Shown here one piece after another: positions 32,750 through 42,686 of a stretch of DNA of 64,000 bases. Every line of letters starts with the position of its first letter. Position 1 is the stretch's first letter. Source of the DNA: Mycolicibacterium tusciae. GTDB taxonomy: Bacteria; Actinomycetota; Actinomycetes; Mycobacteriales; Mycobacteriaceae. The stretch lies in assembly GCF_002086795.1 (NCBI RefSeq), contig NZ_MVIM01000008.1:220264-284263 (forward strand), given 5' to 3'. Under the pieces are notes generated by a model, which searched no databases, was not told where the DNA came from, and saw only the letters and a list, made by a program, of their open reading frames with translations. The position numbers were made by a program, and so were the translations under genes.

Positions 32750-33760
32750 TCAGATGTCGTACTCCCAACTTTCGACGGCTCGGTCGCGCGAACGCGGCGG
32801 CCGCCGGTACTGCGCATAGTCATCGCCGTCTTCTGATCCCCGGTAGCGCACCCGCGACACCGGGTGATGCGTGCCGCTGCCGTTGCTGCCGTGCAGCGGC
32901 GGGTCGTCGTCGTAGCGGCGTCGACGCGCGGGCCGCTCGTATCCGCTGCGTCGTTCCGGCGGCGGCGTCGCCCTGCGCTGGCTCGACCCTGACCGGGGCT
33001 TGCGGCGCGGCGGCTCCATGGGCGGCTCGGCCTGTCTGCTGGGGCGCGGGCGCCGCCGCCGGTCTCCGGGTTCGTAGTCCGACTCGGGGGGGCGGGCGTG
33101 CCGGGAACGCGGTGGGGCGGTGCGGCTTGCGGGTCTGCCGGAGCGGCCCGACGCTCGGCTGGGGCGCTCCGCGCCGGTTCGGCGGCGAGGCGGTTCGTCG
33201 GCGTCCTCAGCTTTGGTCGTGGAACCGAGGCCGGCCAGCAGCGCGGACACCTTGGCGCTCACCGCGGCTCCCAAACCACCCTTGCTGGTCTCGTCCTTAT
33301 CCGTCGCGGCAGGCGCGCCCCGGCGTGCGGACATTCCGGTGTACCAACGGGCCATGCCTATGAGCAACACCACAGCAGATGTGAAGAACATCAGCGGGAA
33401 GCGTTCGATCAGCGGGTAGGCGCAGTTGATCAGTGTGTCTTTGAAATTCGAGAGCGTGCTGTCGGTGAAGACGAAGTACGCGCTGGGGACGGCACCGAAC
33501 AGCAGTAGCGGCGGCTGTATGACGGCGGTGAAGACGCCGGACTGTCGCACCGCGAGCACCGCGAAGATGCAGCCGACCACATAGGTGCCGGCAAACACCG
33601 ACGTCAACTCTTTGGCGCCCGAACCGGCGTCGTAGGCGAACCCGACCGCCATCAATGTCGCGGCGATGAGCACGGCGCCCCACCAGGGAACACCCGGGAT
33701 GTTGGGGTGCACGGAACGATGGTCGGCCGCGACGGCCGACCTCGCGCGCTGTGCTGACAC
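32750..33760 (-). CDS. DUF6542-type membrane protein with Arg/Pro-rich tail (Rv1111c type)
   Basis: A 336-residue protein. Four hydrophobic segments lie in about the first 140 residues (GVPWWGAVLIAATLMAVGF, AGTYVVGCIFAVLAV, PLLLFGAVPSAYFVF, FPLMFFTSAVVLLIGMARWY). A long tail of about 170 residues, dominated by Arg, Pro and Ser, is probably disordered and cytosolic. The GTG at 33760 is chosen because a TACGGT box (33767-33772) ends 6 nt upstream on the minus strand and no Shine-Dalgarno exists. Position and layout match Rv1111c. Function unknown. It is divergent from ychF. Confidence 0.8.
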   Translation of the reverse strand: MSAQRARSAVAADHRSVHPNIPGVPWWGAVLIAATLMAVGFAYDAGSGAKELTSVFAGTYVVGCIFAVLAVRQSGVFTAVIQPPLLLFGAVPSAYFVFTDSTLSNFKDTLINCAYPLIERFPLMFFTSAVVLLIGMARWYTGMSARRGAPAATDKDETSKGGLGAAVSAKVSALLAGLGSTTKAEDADEPPRRRTGAERPSRASGRSGRPASRTAPPRSRHARPPESDYEPGDRRRRPRPSRQAEPPMEPPRRKPRSGSSQRRATPPPERRSGYERPARRRRYDDDPPLHGSNGSGTHHPVSRVRYRGSEDGDDYAQYRRPPRSRDRAVESWEYDI

Positions 33761-33820
33761 ACGTAGACCGTACCGGCTATTGCTTAGCGAGGCTGTGAGC
33801 GCGCTGCTGGCGAGCGCGTC

Positions 33821-33837
33821 ACAGTCTCCTAGACTGT
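33821..33837. promoter_or_regulatory. Perfect inverted repeat over the ychF -10 region
   Basis: ACAGTCT-CCT-AGACTGT is a perfect 7-bp inverted repeat with a 3-bp centre. It covers TAGACT (33830-33835), the likely -10 hexamer, 9 nt before the ychF GTG. Its placement suits repressor binding or a promoter-embedded hairpin. Confidence 0.5.
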
Positions 33838-33844
33838 CGTTCCT

Positions 33845-34918
<1,074 letters not shown>

Positions 34919-35105
34919 CGGCAAGCACTAAGCAAGTCCGCCGGGCAGACCTCCCGGGCGCTTGAGCGCAACGCAATAGGGCTGACATTCCCAGGCCATA
35001 GAAGGCAACCTCATCGATCGTCGATATACGCCGGACGCCACGCAGTACGTTGAATGCGGCCGCAGACGATCTTCGAGTTCTCGCGGCGGGGAGTTGAGGG
35101 GCTCA

Positions 35106-35867
35106 GTGAAAGACATCTTGATCGGCATCGTTGTCTTCGCGATCATCTTCGGCGGCTCATTGTTGGGGATGTTCCTCGGAAAGATCCTTCCCGACCCGCA
35201 TATGAGCAGCGAGTCACGAGACGCCGTCAGGACCATAATGGCCACGCTCGGGACGCTATCGGCGGTGGTTCTCGGGCTCCTCACCGGCTCATCCATCAGC
35301 TCGCTCGCCGAGAAAGAAAGTGAATTGCGAAGTGCGGGAGTGCAATTCATACTGCTTGATCGGACCCTGGCCGAGTACGGGCCGGAGACCGCCCCAATCC
35401 GAGCGTTGGCCAAGGACCTGCTTGCACAACGCATAAGTCAGATTTGGCCGGAGGAAGGCGGTGCAGTGTCGCTCACGCCGCTCGGCAGTGGGGCTGGCAT
35501 CATTTTGGTTCAGCGGGACCTCTTTGAACTCTCACCGCAGACGGAACGACAGAAGTGGCTGCGCTCCCACGCGCTCGAGAGCACCAACACGATTGCGCAG
35601 TCGCGGTGGACGACCTTCGAACAAATCGGAAGCCGATTCCCATGGGCGTTTTTCGTTGTCGTCGTAGGGTGGCTCACGGTGATCTTTGCCAGTTTCGGGC
35701 TGTTCGCACCGCGGAATGCAAGCGTGATCGCGGCATTGCTGGTCGCCGCGATTGCACTGGCCGGGCCGATCTTCATGATGCTCGAAATGGATCAGCCTTA
35801 TGGCGGGCTGGTCAAGATCCCCAGTACTTCTCTGCGCGTCGCCTTGGACGAAATGGGTCGATCGTAA
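35106..35867 (+). CDS. DUF4239-type membrane protein
   Basis: A 253-residue protein. It has two N-terminal hydrophobic helices (ILIGIVVFAIIFGGSLLGMFLG; TIMATLGTLSAVVLGLLTGSSISSL), a central soluble segment of about 110 residues (LRSAGVQFILLDRTLAEYGPET onward) and two C-terminal helices (FPWAFFVVVVGWLTVIFASFGLFA; VIAALLVAAIALAGPIFMMLEM). It ends in a GGLVKIPSTSLRVAL motif. The layout is that of DUF4239 bestrophin-like proteins. GTG at 35106 has GAGGGG 4 nt upstream. The gene starts an accessory region after ychF, separated by 187 bp with no other feature seen. Function unknown. Confidence 0.75.
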   Translation: MKDILIGIVVFAIIFGGSLLGMFLGKILPDPHMSSESRDAVRTIMATLGTLSAVVLGLLTGSSISSLAEKESELRSAGVQFILLDRTLAEYGPETAPIRALAKDLLAQRISQIWPEEGGAVSLTPLGSGAGIILVQRDLFELSPQTERQKWLRSHALESTNTIAQSRWTTFEQIGSRFPWAFFVVVVGWLTVIFASFGLFAPRNASVIAALLVAAIALAGPIFMMLEMDQPYGGLVKIPSTSLRVALDEMGRS

Positions 35868-35986
35868 ACGCGTGAGTCATTTGCGTTGACTCTGCGGTGA
35901 GGCCGCCGCGCCTCGGCGTGTCCCCGCCGTAGTCGCAGTGTCCACGACGATTCGTCCAACACGCTGCTCTATCTGCAGGATCCGCC

Positions 35987-36415
35987 TCAGTCGTAGATCA
36001 CGTCCAGTCCGCGCCGCGCCAGGTCGGCCAGTGTGTCGCGCATGGCTTGAATCTGTTCCGGCGAATGACCCACCCAGTCCGTGATCTCGCCGACGATTCT
36101 GACGGGCTCCCTGGTGCGATACGAGCGAGTCGGGTTTCCCGGGAGTCGCTTGTCCGTGACGTTCGGATCGTCCTCGACGGGGCCCGTCGGTTCCACGAGG
36201 TATATGCGGCCCCGGCCCTCGCCGACCGCCAGCTCGGCTCCCCATGTGGCGGCGTCGAGTGTCTGGGTCACATAGACATGGTTGGCGCTGCGTCCCGCGT
36301 CGTAGTTCATCCGACGCCCGGGGACCAGCAGATCTCCGGCCGCAAGGTCGGCTTTGGTGCCGTGCAGGAATGCGCCCGACTCATGTGGCTCAAAAGGTTT
36401 CGGGCTGTTTGTCAC
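35987..36415 (-). CDS. arr: Rifamycin ADP-ribosyltransferase
   Basis: A 142-residue protein closely similar to M. smegmatis Arr. It transfers ADP-ribose from NAD+ to the C23 hydroxyl of rifamycins and so inactivates rifampicin. Residues matching His19, Tyr49 and Asp84 of Arr-ms are His18 (LHGTK), Tyr48 (NHVYVTQ) and Asp83 (EDDPNVTDK). PGNPTRSYRTREPVRIVGEITDW is the family core. GTG start with GGAG about 8 nt upstream. It is monocistronic, with 119 bp to the DUF4239 gene end. Many rapid-growing mycobacteria carry arr chromosomally. Confidence 0.95.
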   Translation of the reverse strand: MTNSPKPFEPHESGAFLHGTKADLAAGDLLVPGRRMNYDAGRSANHVYVTQTLDAATWGAELAVGEGRGRIYLVEPTGPVEDDPNVTDKRLPGNPTRSYRTREPVRIVGEITDWVGHSPEQIQAMRDTLADLARRGLDVIYD

Positions 36416-36548
36416 GAAATTCTCCGTCCGTCCGATGCTTGGTCGGACGAGTTTGCAGCACTGAGGGGGTCTTGCCGCAAGCCCCCGGGTCTGTCATATT
36501 TTGAAGTGGGAGCCCACGACCGACAGCTCCGACATCTCAGGCGGTTGT

Positions 36549-37088
36549 GTGGCAGGCGATTTCGAGCTGACGGACGACGAGCTGCGTGAGGTCGCGCGCT
36601 ACGTTGCCGAGTCGGCAGAAGGTGTGTTGCGCTATTTCGAGCGTGTCGTGCCCGACGACGATCGTGCGCGTGCGGCCATCGAGGCGGCTCGGGAGTTCGT
36701 CAACGGGACGCCCAGAAGCCGGTTGCAGCGCGTGACCGCCATGGACGCCCACCGCGCGGCGCGTGCCGCCCCCACAGAGACTGCGCGCTTGGCCGCGCAG
36801 GCGGCCGGTGACGCGGCCGCCGCCGCCTACCTACATCCGATTGCGCAGTACCACCAGGTCGGGCACATCCTTCGTGCCGCGGCCAACGCTGCCCGCATCG
36901 CCGAGATCGAGGCCGGCGACGATCCTGATGTCGGCGCCAGGTTCATCGACCAGGCCCGCGACAGGGCGACGCCGACGCTGATCGCCGTTCTGCGCAGGTA
37001 TCCCGTGGCGCGCACCGGCAAGAGTCGCTCGGCGCAGCTCATGTCGGCGTTGGACGCCTCGCTACGCGTGCGAGGATGCCGCCCATGA
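36549..37088 (+). CDS. Imm-5-like putative immunity protein
   Basis: A 179-residue Ala/Arg-rich helical protein. ARAAIEAAREFVNGTP, MDAHRAARAAPTETARLAAQAAGDAAAAAYLHPIAQYHQVGHILRAAANAARIAEIE (in parts) follow the pattern of the Imm-5-like putative immunity domain, found next to polymorphic toxins and in scattered orphan copies. No toxin gene is visible nearby. The GTG at 36549 is chosen for AGGCGG 4 nt upstream; an earlier TTG at 36501 is possible. It overlaps the alpha/beta hydrolase start by 4 bp, so the pair is coupled. Confidence 0.6.
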   Translation: MAGDFELTDDELREVARYVAESAEGVLRYFERVVPDDDRARAAIEAAREFVNGTPRSRLQRVTAMDAHRAARAAPTETARLAAQAAGDAAAAAYLHPIAQYHQVGHILRAAANAARIAEIEAGDDPDVGARFIDQARDRATPTLIAVLRRYPVARTGKSRSAQLMSALDASLRVRGCRP

Positions 37089-37831
37089 CGTTTGTTCTGG
37101 TGCACGGCAATCCGGAGACCGAAGCGCTTTGGGGCCCGCTCGTCTCAGCCCTGGGTCGCGACGACGTGGTGCGGTTGTCACCGCCGGGGTTCGGCGTCCC
37201 GCTGCCCGACGGATTCTCGGCGACCTACCTCGCTTACCGCGACTGGCTCGAAAAGCAGCTCGAAGGCATCGACGGGCCGATCGACCTCGTCGGCCACGAC
37301 TTCGGCGGTATCCACGTGGTCAACGCGATGATGCATCGGCCCGATCTCGTCCGCAGCTGGGTCAGCGACGTGGTCGGGATGTTCGACCCCGACTACGTGT
37401 GGCACGACCTGGCACAGGTGTGGCAGACGCCCGGCGAGGGCGAGGAGATGGTCGAGGCCTTCCTCGGCGGCACTGCTGAGGGTCGGGCCGCCGCCTACGC
37501 CCTGGGCGGTATGCCGATCGAGGTGGGAATTGAGATCGCTGCGGGCCAGGATCCGGACCTCGGCCGGGCCATGCTGCTGGTGTACCGCTCGGCGGCGCAG
37601 CCGGCGTTGGCGCACGCCGGTCGTGAGCTGGAGAACGCGGCAGCCCGACCGGGCCTGTCCATTCTCGCCACCGAGGACACCTACGTTGGCTCCGCCGAAA
37701 TCCGCCGGCGCGCAGCCGACCGTGCCGGCGCGCGCACCGAGATCCTCGACGGATTGGGGCACTGGTGGATGGTCGAGGATCCCGCCCGCGGCGCGGCGGT
37801 ACTCAACGAGTTCTGGGATGGGCTCGACTAA
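37085..37831 (+). CDS. Alpha/beta hydrolase with Asp nucleophile (epoxide hydrolase/dehalogenase-like)
   Basis: A 248-residue alpha/beta hydrolase. The oxyanion segment is VLVHGNPET and the nucleophile elbow is GHDFGG, with Asp rather than Ser. This is the arrangement of epoxide hydrolases and haloalkane dehalogenases. The late His lies in GLGHWWMVEDP. The ATG at 37085 overlaps the upstream stop as ATGA; an ATG at 37076 is in frame. The coupling to an Imm-5-like gene is unusual. Substrate unknown. Convergent with a small membrane protein gene (stops adjacent). Confidence 0.82.
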   Translation: MTFVLVHGNPETEALWGPLVSALGRDDVVRLSPPGFGVPLPDGFSATYLAYRDWLEKQLEGIDGPIDLVGHDFGGIHVVNAMMHRPDLVRSWVSDVVGMFDPDYVWHDLAQVWQTPGEGEEMVEAFLGGTAEGRAAAYALGGMPIEVGIEIAAGQDPDLGRAMLLVYRSAAQPALAHAGRELENAAARPGLSILATEDTYVGSAEIRRRAADRAGARTEILDGLGHWWMVEDPARGAAVLNEFWDGLD

Positions 37832-38125
37832 TTAGAACTCGCGCGGTTCCATGACGGAGATCCCGAGGATCGCGGCGAGCAGCCCGAAGATGGTGATCGC
37901 GGACAGTAGATCGCCCCACTGGAACGGGTAGAGCTCACCGTCGATGGACAGCACCAAGACTGTCTCGATGACGCCGAACAACACGAAGAACGCCACCAGG
38001 GTGGTACGGGATACCTTGCGGTGCAACGCGGTACGCCGCAGTTCGATGATCAGGGTCAGCAGCAGCAACGGCAGGATCTGCGCCAGCGCGGATGCCGTCG
38101 GGCCATCCATCACCACGATCGTCAC
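37832..38125 (-). CDS. Small three-helix membrane protein
   Basis: A 97-residue protein with three hydrophobic segments (LAQILPLLLLTLIIEL; TLVAFFVLFGVIETVLVLSI; LLSAITIFGLLAAILGISVM) and a basic loop between the first two. The GTG at 38125 is used; an ATG at 38110 is alternative. It follows the acyltransferase gene by 31 bp on the same strand, so the two may be cotranscribed. The family was not recognised. Confidence 0.65.
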   Translation of the reverse strand: MTIVVMDGPTASALAQILPLLLLTLIIELRRTALHRKVSRTTLVAFFVLFGVIETVLVLSIDGELYPFQWGDLLSAITIFGLLAAILGISVMEPREF

Positions 38126-38156
38126 GCGTTCGCCCTGCCCATCGCCACGGACGCTA

Positions 38157-39332
38157 TCAAGCGCGGACAGATTCGCGGCCGATCGACTGCGGTGTGTTCG
38201 CGGCCCGGCTATGGCCAGCCCAGGCCGGCCGCGTCCACCGATGCAGTAGCCAGGCCGGCGGAGCCGTCATCGCCACGGTGACCGCGAAGACGACGGCCCA
38301 CGATCCTGTGAAGACCGGCCAGTCCAGTACCGACGCCATCACGATCTCCATCACGATCACGTGCAGCAGGAAGACCTCGTAGGAGATCTCGCCGAGCCAG
38401 ACCAGGGGAGCGGAATTCAATAGTCGGTCGTATCCGTCGCCTTCGCCGAGCACCAGTGCCGCGACGGCCGCGCACGCGATGGCGGCGTAAAGGGCGACTT
38501 TCACCAGGGTCTGCCACAGCGCGGCCTCCCCGGTGGTGACGTCGCCGGCGATCGGCGTGGACACGATCAGATAACTGAATACCGCGACCGCACCCGCGAT
38601 GAGCAGTGGCACGCGCGCTCCGATGACCTGCAGCACCGCCAGTGTCATTCCGCCCACGAAGTAGAGAAGATGCGCGGGCAGCCACATGCCTGCCGAGGTG
38701 GGCAGCCAGTCGGTCCCGTGTTGGAGCGACAGCCATGCCGGTGTGATCGCGGCCAGACAACCCAGTCCCGCGAGTAGTAGTCCAGGCCGCCATACCCCCT
38801 TGCAAAGCACCCTCAGCAGCAGCCCCGCCAGCAGCGGCAGCACCGCATAAAAGGCGAATTCGACTGCCAGACTCCAGGTTTGAGTCAGACCCTGATGCAT
38901 CACGTAGAAGTAGACCGGTTCGTAGATCTGAGTCAGGGTGAGGTGCTCCAGCAGACCCTTCCAGGTGTGCCCGGGATTGGGCCCGGCATCTCGGAAGTGG
39001 TACAGCGCGTACGCGAGGAGGACCACGACGAGATAGGGCGGCACAATGCGACGGATGCGCCGAGATGCATAGCGGCGCAGCGACGGTGGCGGTGCTCGGT
39101 CGGCGGCCGCCCGCGCCCACGGTCGGAACAGCAGGAAACCCGAAAGCGCGAAGAAGATCGGGACGCCGACTTCCAAACGCGCATAAAGTGTCCCGAGATA
39201 ACTATTCGATAACTGCCCGGTGCCATACGCCGCGTGGGTGCCCACGATGAGCAGCGCCGCGACCGCGCGCAGCCCGGTGAGCGACGTCACCCGATCATCG
39301 CTGCAGGACAGGAAAAGTCGTCGACTCTCCAT
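38157..39332 (-). CDS. Acyltransferase 3 family membrane protein (OafA/YrhL type)
   Basis: A 391-residue integral membrane O-acyltransferase with about ten helices. LTGLRAVAALLIVGTHA carries the catalytic-region His. FFALSGFLLFRPWARAAAD and RRIRRIVPPYLVVVLLAYAL are family signatures, and QTWSLAVEFAFYAVLPLLAG carries the conserved Glu. It likely acylates a cell-envelope polysaccharide or lipid. The ATG at 39332 is used; a GTG at 39290 (VTSLTGLRAV) gives a more typical family start. The MprA-type box begins 5 bp upstream of the ATG, so it may be part of the envelope-stress regulon. Confidence 0.88.
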   Translation of the reverse strand: MESRRLFLSCSDDRVTSLTGLRAVAALLIVGTHAAYGTGQLSNSYLGTLYARLEVGVPIFFALSGFLLFRPWARAAADRAPPPSLRRYASRRIRRIVPPYLVVVLLAYALYHFRDAGPNPGHTWKGLLEHLTLTQIYEPVYFYVMHQGLTQTWSLAVEFAFYAVLPLLAGLLLRVLCKGVWRPGLLLAGLGCLAAITPAWLSLQHGTDWLPTSAGMWLPAHLLYFVGGMTLAVLQVIGARVPLLIAGAVAVFSYLIVSTPIAGDVTTGEAALWQTLVKVALYAAIACAAVAALVLGEGDGYDRLLNSAPLVWLGEISYEVFLLHVIVMEIVMASVLDWPVFTGSWAVVFAVTVAMTAPPAWLLHRWTRPAWAGHSRAANTPQSIGRESVRA

Positions 39333-39337
39333 AGGTA

Positions 39338-39356
39338 ACTCTCAGTTCACTCTCAG
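39338..39356. promoter_or_regulatory. MprA-type box (8-3-8 direct repeat)
   Basis: ACTCTCAG-TTC-ACTCTCAG is a perfect 8-bp direct repeat with a 3-bp spacer, 19 bp in all. This is the geometry published for the binding site of the envelope-stress response regulator MprA. It lies 64 bp before the pepD-like ATG and 5 bp before the divergent acyltransferase ATG. Confidence 0.8.
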
Positions 39357-39420
39357 ATGGCGGCGGCATGCTGGTCTAATCAACTGTGCAATACCAAGAT
39401 TCAGGAGCGACTAAGACGTC

Positions 39421-40731
<1,311 letters not shown>

Positions 40732-40783
40732 GTCGCGCCCGGCGCTTCCCCTGAGCTGGCCCGGTTAGGGCACAATCGCGCAA

Positions 40784-41791
40784 ATGACACCGCCGCAACG
40801 TCCCGGTCAGCCCGACTGGCGCGACAGGCGTACGCCGCCGCCCGATCCGGCGACGCAGCGGCTCCCACGTCCGGAGCCGCCGACCGAAAGGCTCCCGTCG
40901 GCCGGGCGTCCGGAGCCGCCGACCGAAAGGCTCCCGAAGTCGCGCCGGTCCTTCACCGGGCCGATCCGGAGGATCCGGCGGGCACCGTCGCCTGCCGATG
41001 CGAGGCCGACGCAGGTGATTCCGCCCGTGGCGGCGGCGCCACCGGCGTTCACCGACCGCCCCCGGGGTCCGCGCCGCCGCCACCCTCAGACAGTGATCCT
41101 GACCTCCGTCATCGTGCTGGCTCTGATTGCCGGCGGACTCGCGGCTGCCGAGCTCTACGCCCGGCACCGCGCGGACACGATCCTGGTCGAGGTCGCCGAA
41201 TGCGTCGTCGAGGACGCCGCCAGCGTCTCGTTCGGCGTGAACCCACCTTTCCTGTGGCAGTACATCACCGGCGACTACACCAACATCTCGGTCGCCACCG
41301 ACGGCAACCGCGTGCAGAGCGCCAAGGGAATGACGGCCGAAGTAACTCTCGCGGACGTGCGGTTGCACGAATCGGGAGATGCCAAAGGAACGATCGGCTC
41401 GCTCAACGCGACGCTCAGCTGGACGTCGGCCGGAATCAAGGACACCGTGGCCGAAAACTTACCTGGCGTAGGCAATCTCGTCACAGGCGTGCGCACCGAC
41501 CCCGCGGCGGGGACGGTGATCCTGGACGCCGGCGACAACCACGTCACCGCCAAGCCCGTCGTCGCCGACGGTGACTTGAACCTGGAAGTTCTCGAGGTGA
41601 CAGGGCCGCTGCCGAAGGATGGCGTGCAGGACGCACTGGACGGATTGACGAAGAAGCTGAACGACAACTACCCGCTGGGGATCCATGCCGACAGCGTCGA
41701 CGTGACCGACACCGGAGTCGTCGGAAAGTTCTCCAGCCACAACGCATCGATCCCCAACGAGGACGCCAACCCCTGCTTCGCGCGCCTCTAG
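40784..41791 (+). CDS. DUF2993 (LmeA-like) membrane-anchored protein
   Basis: A 335-residue protein. Residues 1-100 are Pro/Arg-rich with a duplicated RPEPPTERLP. A single transmembrane helix follows (about 104-124, VILTSVIVLALIAGGLAAAEL). A DUF2993 beta-rich domain then runs from SVSFGVNPPFLWQYITGDYTNISV to the end. LmeA of this family binds phosphoinositides and supports lipomannan elongation and MmpL3 stability under stress. This one has a long cytosolic tail, unlike LmeA itself. It follows the PepD-like gene by 52 bp and shares a CTAG stop tetranucleotide with the convergent gene. Confidence 0.85.
   Translation: MTPPQRPGQPDWRDRRTPPPDPATQRLPRPEPPTERLPSAGRPEPPTERLPKSRRSFTGPIRRIRRAPSPADARPTQVIPPVAAAPPAFTDRPRGPRRRHPQTVILTSVIVLALIAGGLAAAELYARHRADTILVEVAECVVEDAASVSFGVNPPFLWQYITGDYTNISVATDGNRVQSAKGMTAEVTLADVRLHESGDAKGTIGSLNATLSWTSAGIKDTVAENLPGVGNLVTGVRTDPAAGTVILDAGDNHVTAKPVVADGDLNLEVLEVTGPLPKDGVQDALDGLTKKLNDNYPLGIHADSVDVTDTGVVGKFSSHNASIPNEDANPCFARL
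40868..40936 (+). repeat. Two 30-bp direct repeats within the DUF2993 gene
   Basis: Positions 40868-40897 and 40907-40936 are identical 30-bp stretches (starting CGTCCGGAGCCGCCGACC), encoding RPEPPTERLP twice. This points to a recent in-frame duplication in a disordered segment. Confidence 0.8.
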
Positions 41792-42495
41792 CCCTCGCGC
41801 GCAGGGTCGACGACGACCGAGATTTCCTTGCCCAGTTGGTATCCCGGCATCAGCGGTAGCTCGTCGCCGCTCCAGAACACCCCGGGGTCGAACCAGTTGT
41901 AGCTCTTCTCCGTCGACATCAATCCCATCTCCTCATAGGTGATCGCGACGGTCTCGGCGCAGTATGCGGTCTCCAGACCGCCTTGCAGCTTCGCCTGCTT
42001 CTTCTTCTGGGTGGCTTCACTGATTTTCCGGTGCAGGAACGGAAGTCCGCGCGTGAAGTCGGCGGTGTTCACCCGGCCACGGAACCACCGGCCGGTGAGC
42101 CTCGCCGTGCTGGGAAAGGGTGTGCCGTCCATGCGGGCAACCACTTTCAGCGCGCGGTCCTCCTGCTCGCGGGTGGCGTACGGCGTGATCTGACGAATCC
42201 AGCAGCGCTGGTGATAGTTGTGCACCCAACGTTCGACCACCTGGCGCGCATCGTTGAGCTGAACTCCGCGGTGATTGCCGCCGGTCCACATGTCGGTGAG
42301 TTTGTCGCCGAGTTCGGCGTGCCAGATCAGCGGCGGCAAATCCTCAACGGCGATCGTCATGCCGACGTGGTTGACCGGGCTGTTGCTCATCGTCTGAATG
42401 GCGCGATCGGGTCCCGACGTGCCCCGAAACAGCCAGAGATCGCCGGTCCGGGTCTCTTCGAGCGCCTTGGCCAGCGACACGGAGCTTGGATTCAC
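41788..42495 (-). CDS. YiiX-like NlpC/P60-superfamily putative cysteine hydrolase
   Basis: A 235-residue protein. GDLWLFRGTSGPDRAIQTMSNSPVNHVGMTI supplies a His in the permuted papain-like order. The downstream TAYCAETVAITYEEMGLM supplies the Cys. This His-then-Cys order is that of YiiX/YebB-type NlpC/P60 relatives, which cleave lipid or peptide amides. No signal peptide is seen, so it may act on cytosolic lipids or on proteins. It shares its stop with the LmeA-like gene (CTAG, 41788-41791). The substrate is unknown. Confidence 0.7.
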   Translation of the reverse strand: MNPSSVSLAKALEETRTGDLWLFRGTSGPDRAIQTMSNSPVNHVGMTIAVEDLPPLIWHAELGDKLTDMWTGGNHRGVQLNDARQVVERWVHNYHQRCWIRQITPYATREQEDRALKVVARMDGTPFPSTARLTGRWFRGRVNTADFTRGLPFLHRKISEATQKKKQAKLQGGLETAYCAETVAITYEEMGLMSTEKSYNWFDPGVFWSGDELPLMPGYQLGKEISVVVDPAREG

Positions 42496-42521
42496 GAGAG
42501 CAGCTTAGGCAGACTCTCGGT

Positions 42522-42686
42522 ATGCGTGGCATTTGGAAGTGGGTCGGACTGGCCGGGGTCGCCGGTGTCGTGGCGGGCGGGGCGCTGGTCGCGCGCGATC
42601 AACGGCGGCGCAATGCGTACACACCCGAGGACATTCGCGAACGATTGCACCAGCGCGTGGCCGAAGCCGACAAGGCCGGAAGCTAG
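42522..42686 (+). CDS. Small single-pass membrane protein
   Basis: A 54-residue protein with one helix near the start (WKWVGLAGVAGVVAGGALVA) and a basic, helical tail (RDQRRRNAYTPEDIRERLHQRVAEA). It is the pattern of many small mycobacterial membrane proteins. The ATG at 42522 is the most likely start; no Shine-Dalgarno is present, so a leaderless transcript is plausible. It shares its stop with the convergent cyclase gene (CTAG, 42683-42686). Confidence 0.7.
   Translation: MRGIWKWVGLAGVAGVVAGGALVARDQRRRNAYTPEDIRERLHQRVAEADKAGS

Noticed and set aside
34919..35105. Possible RNA gene or att site after ychF
   Set aside because: No tRNA fold, direct repeat or integrase gene is visible; only a transition to accessory genes.
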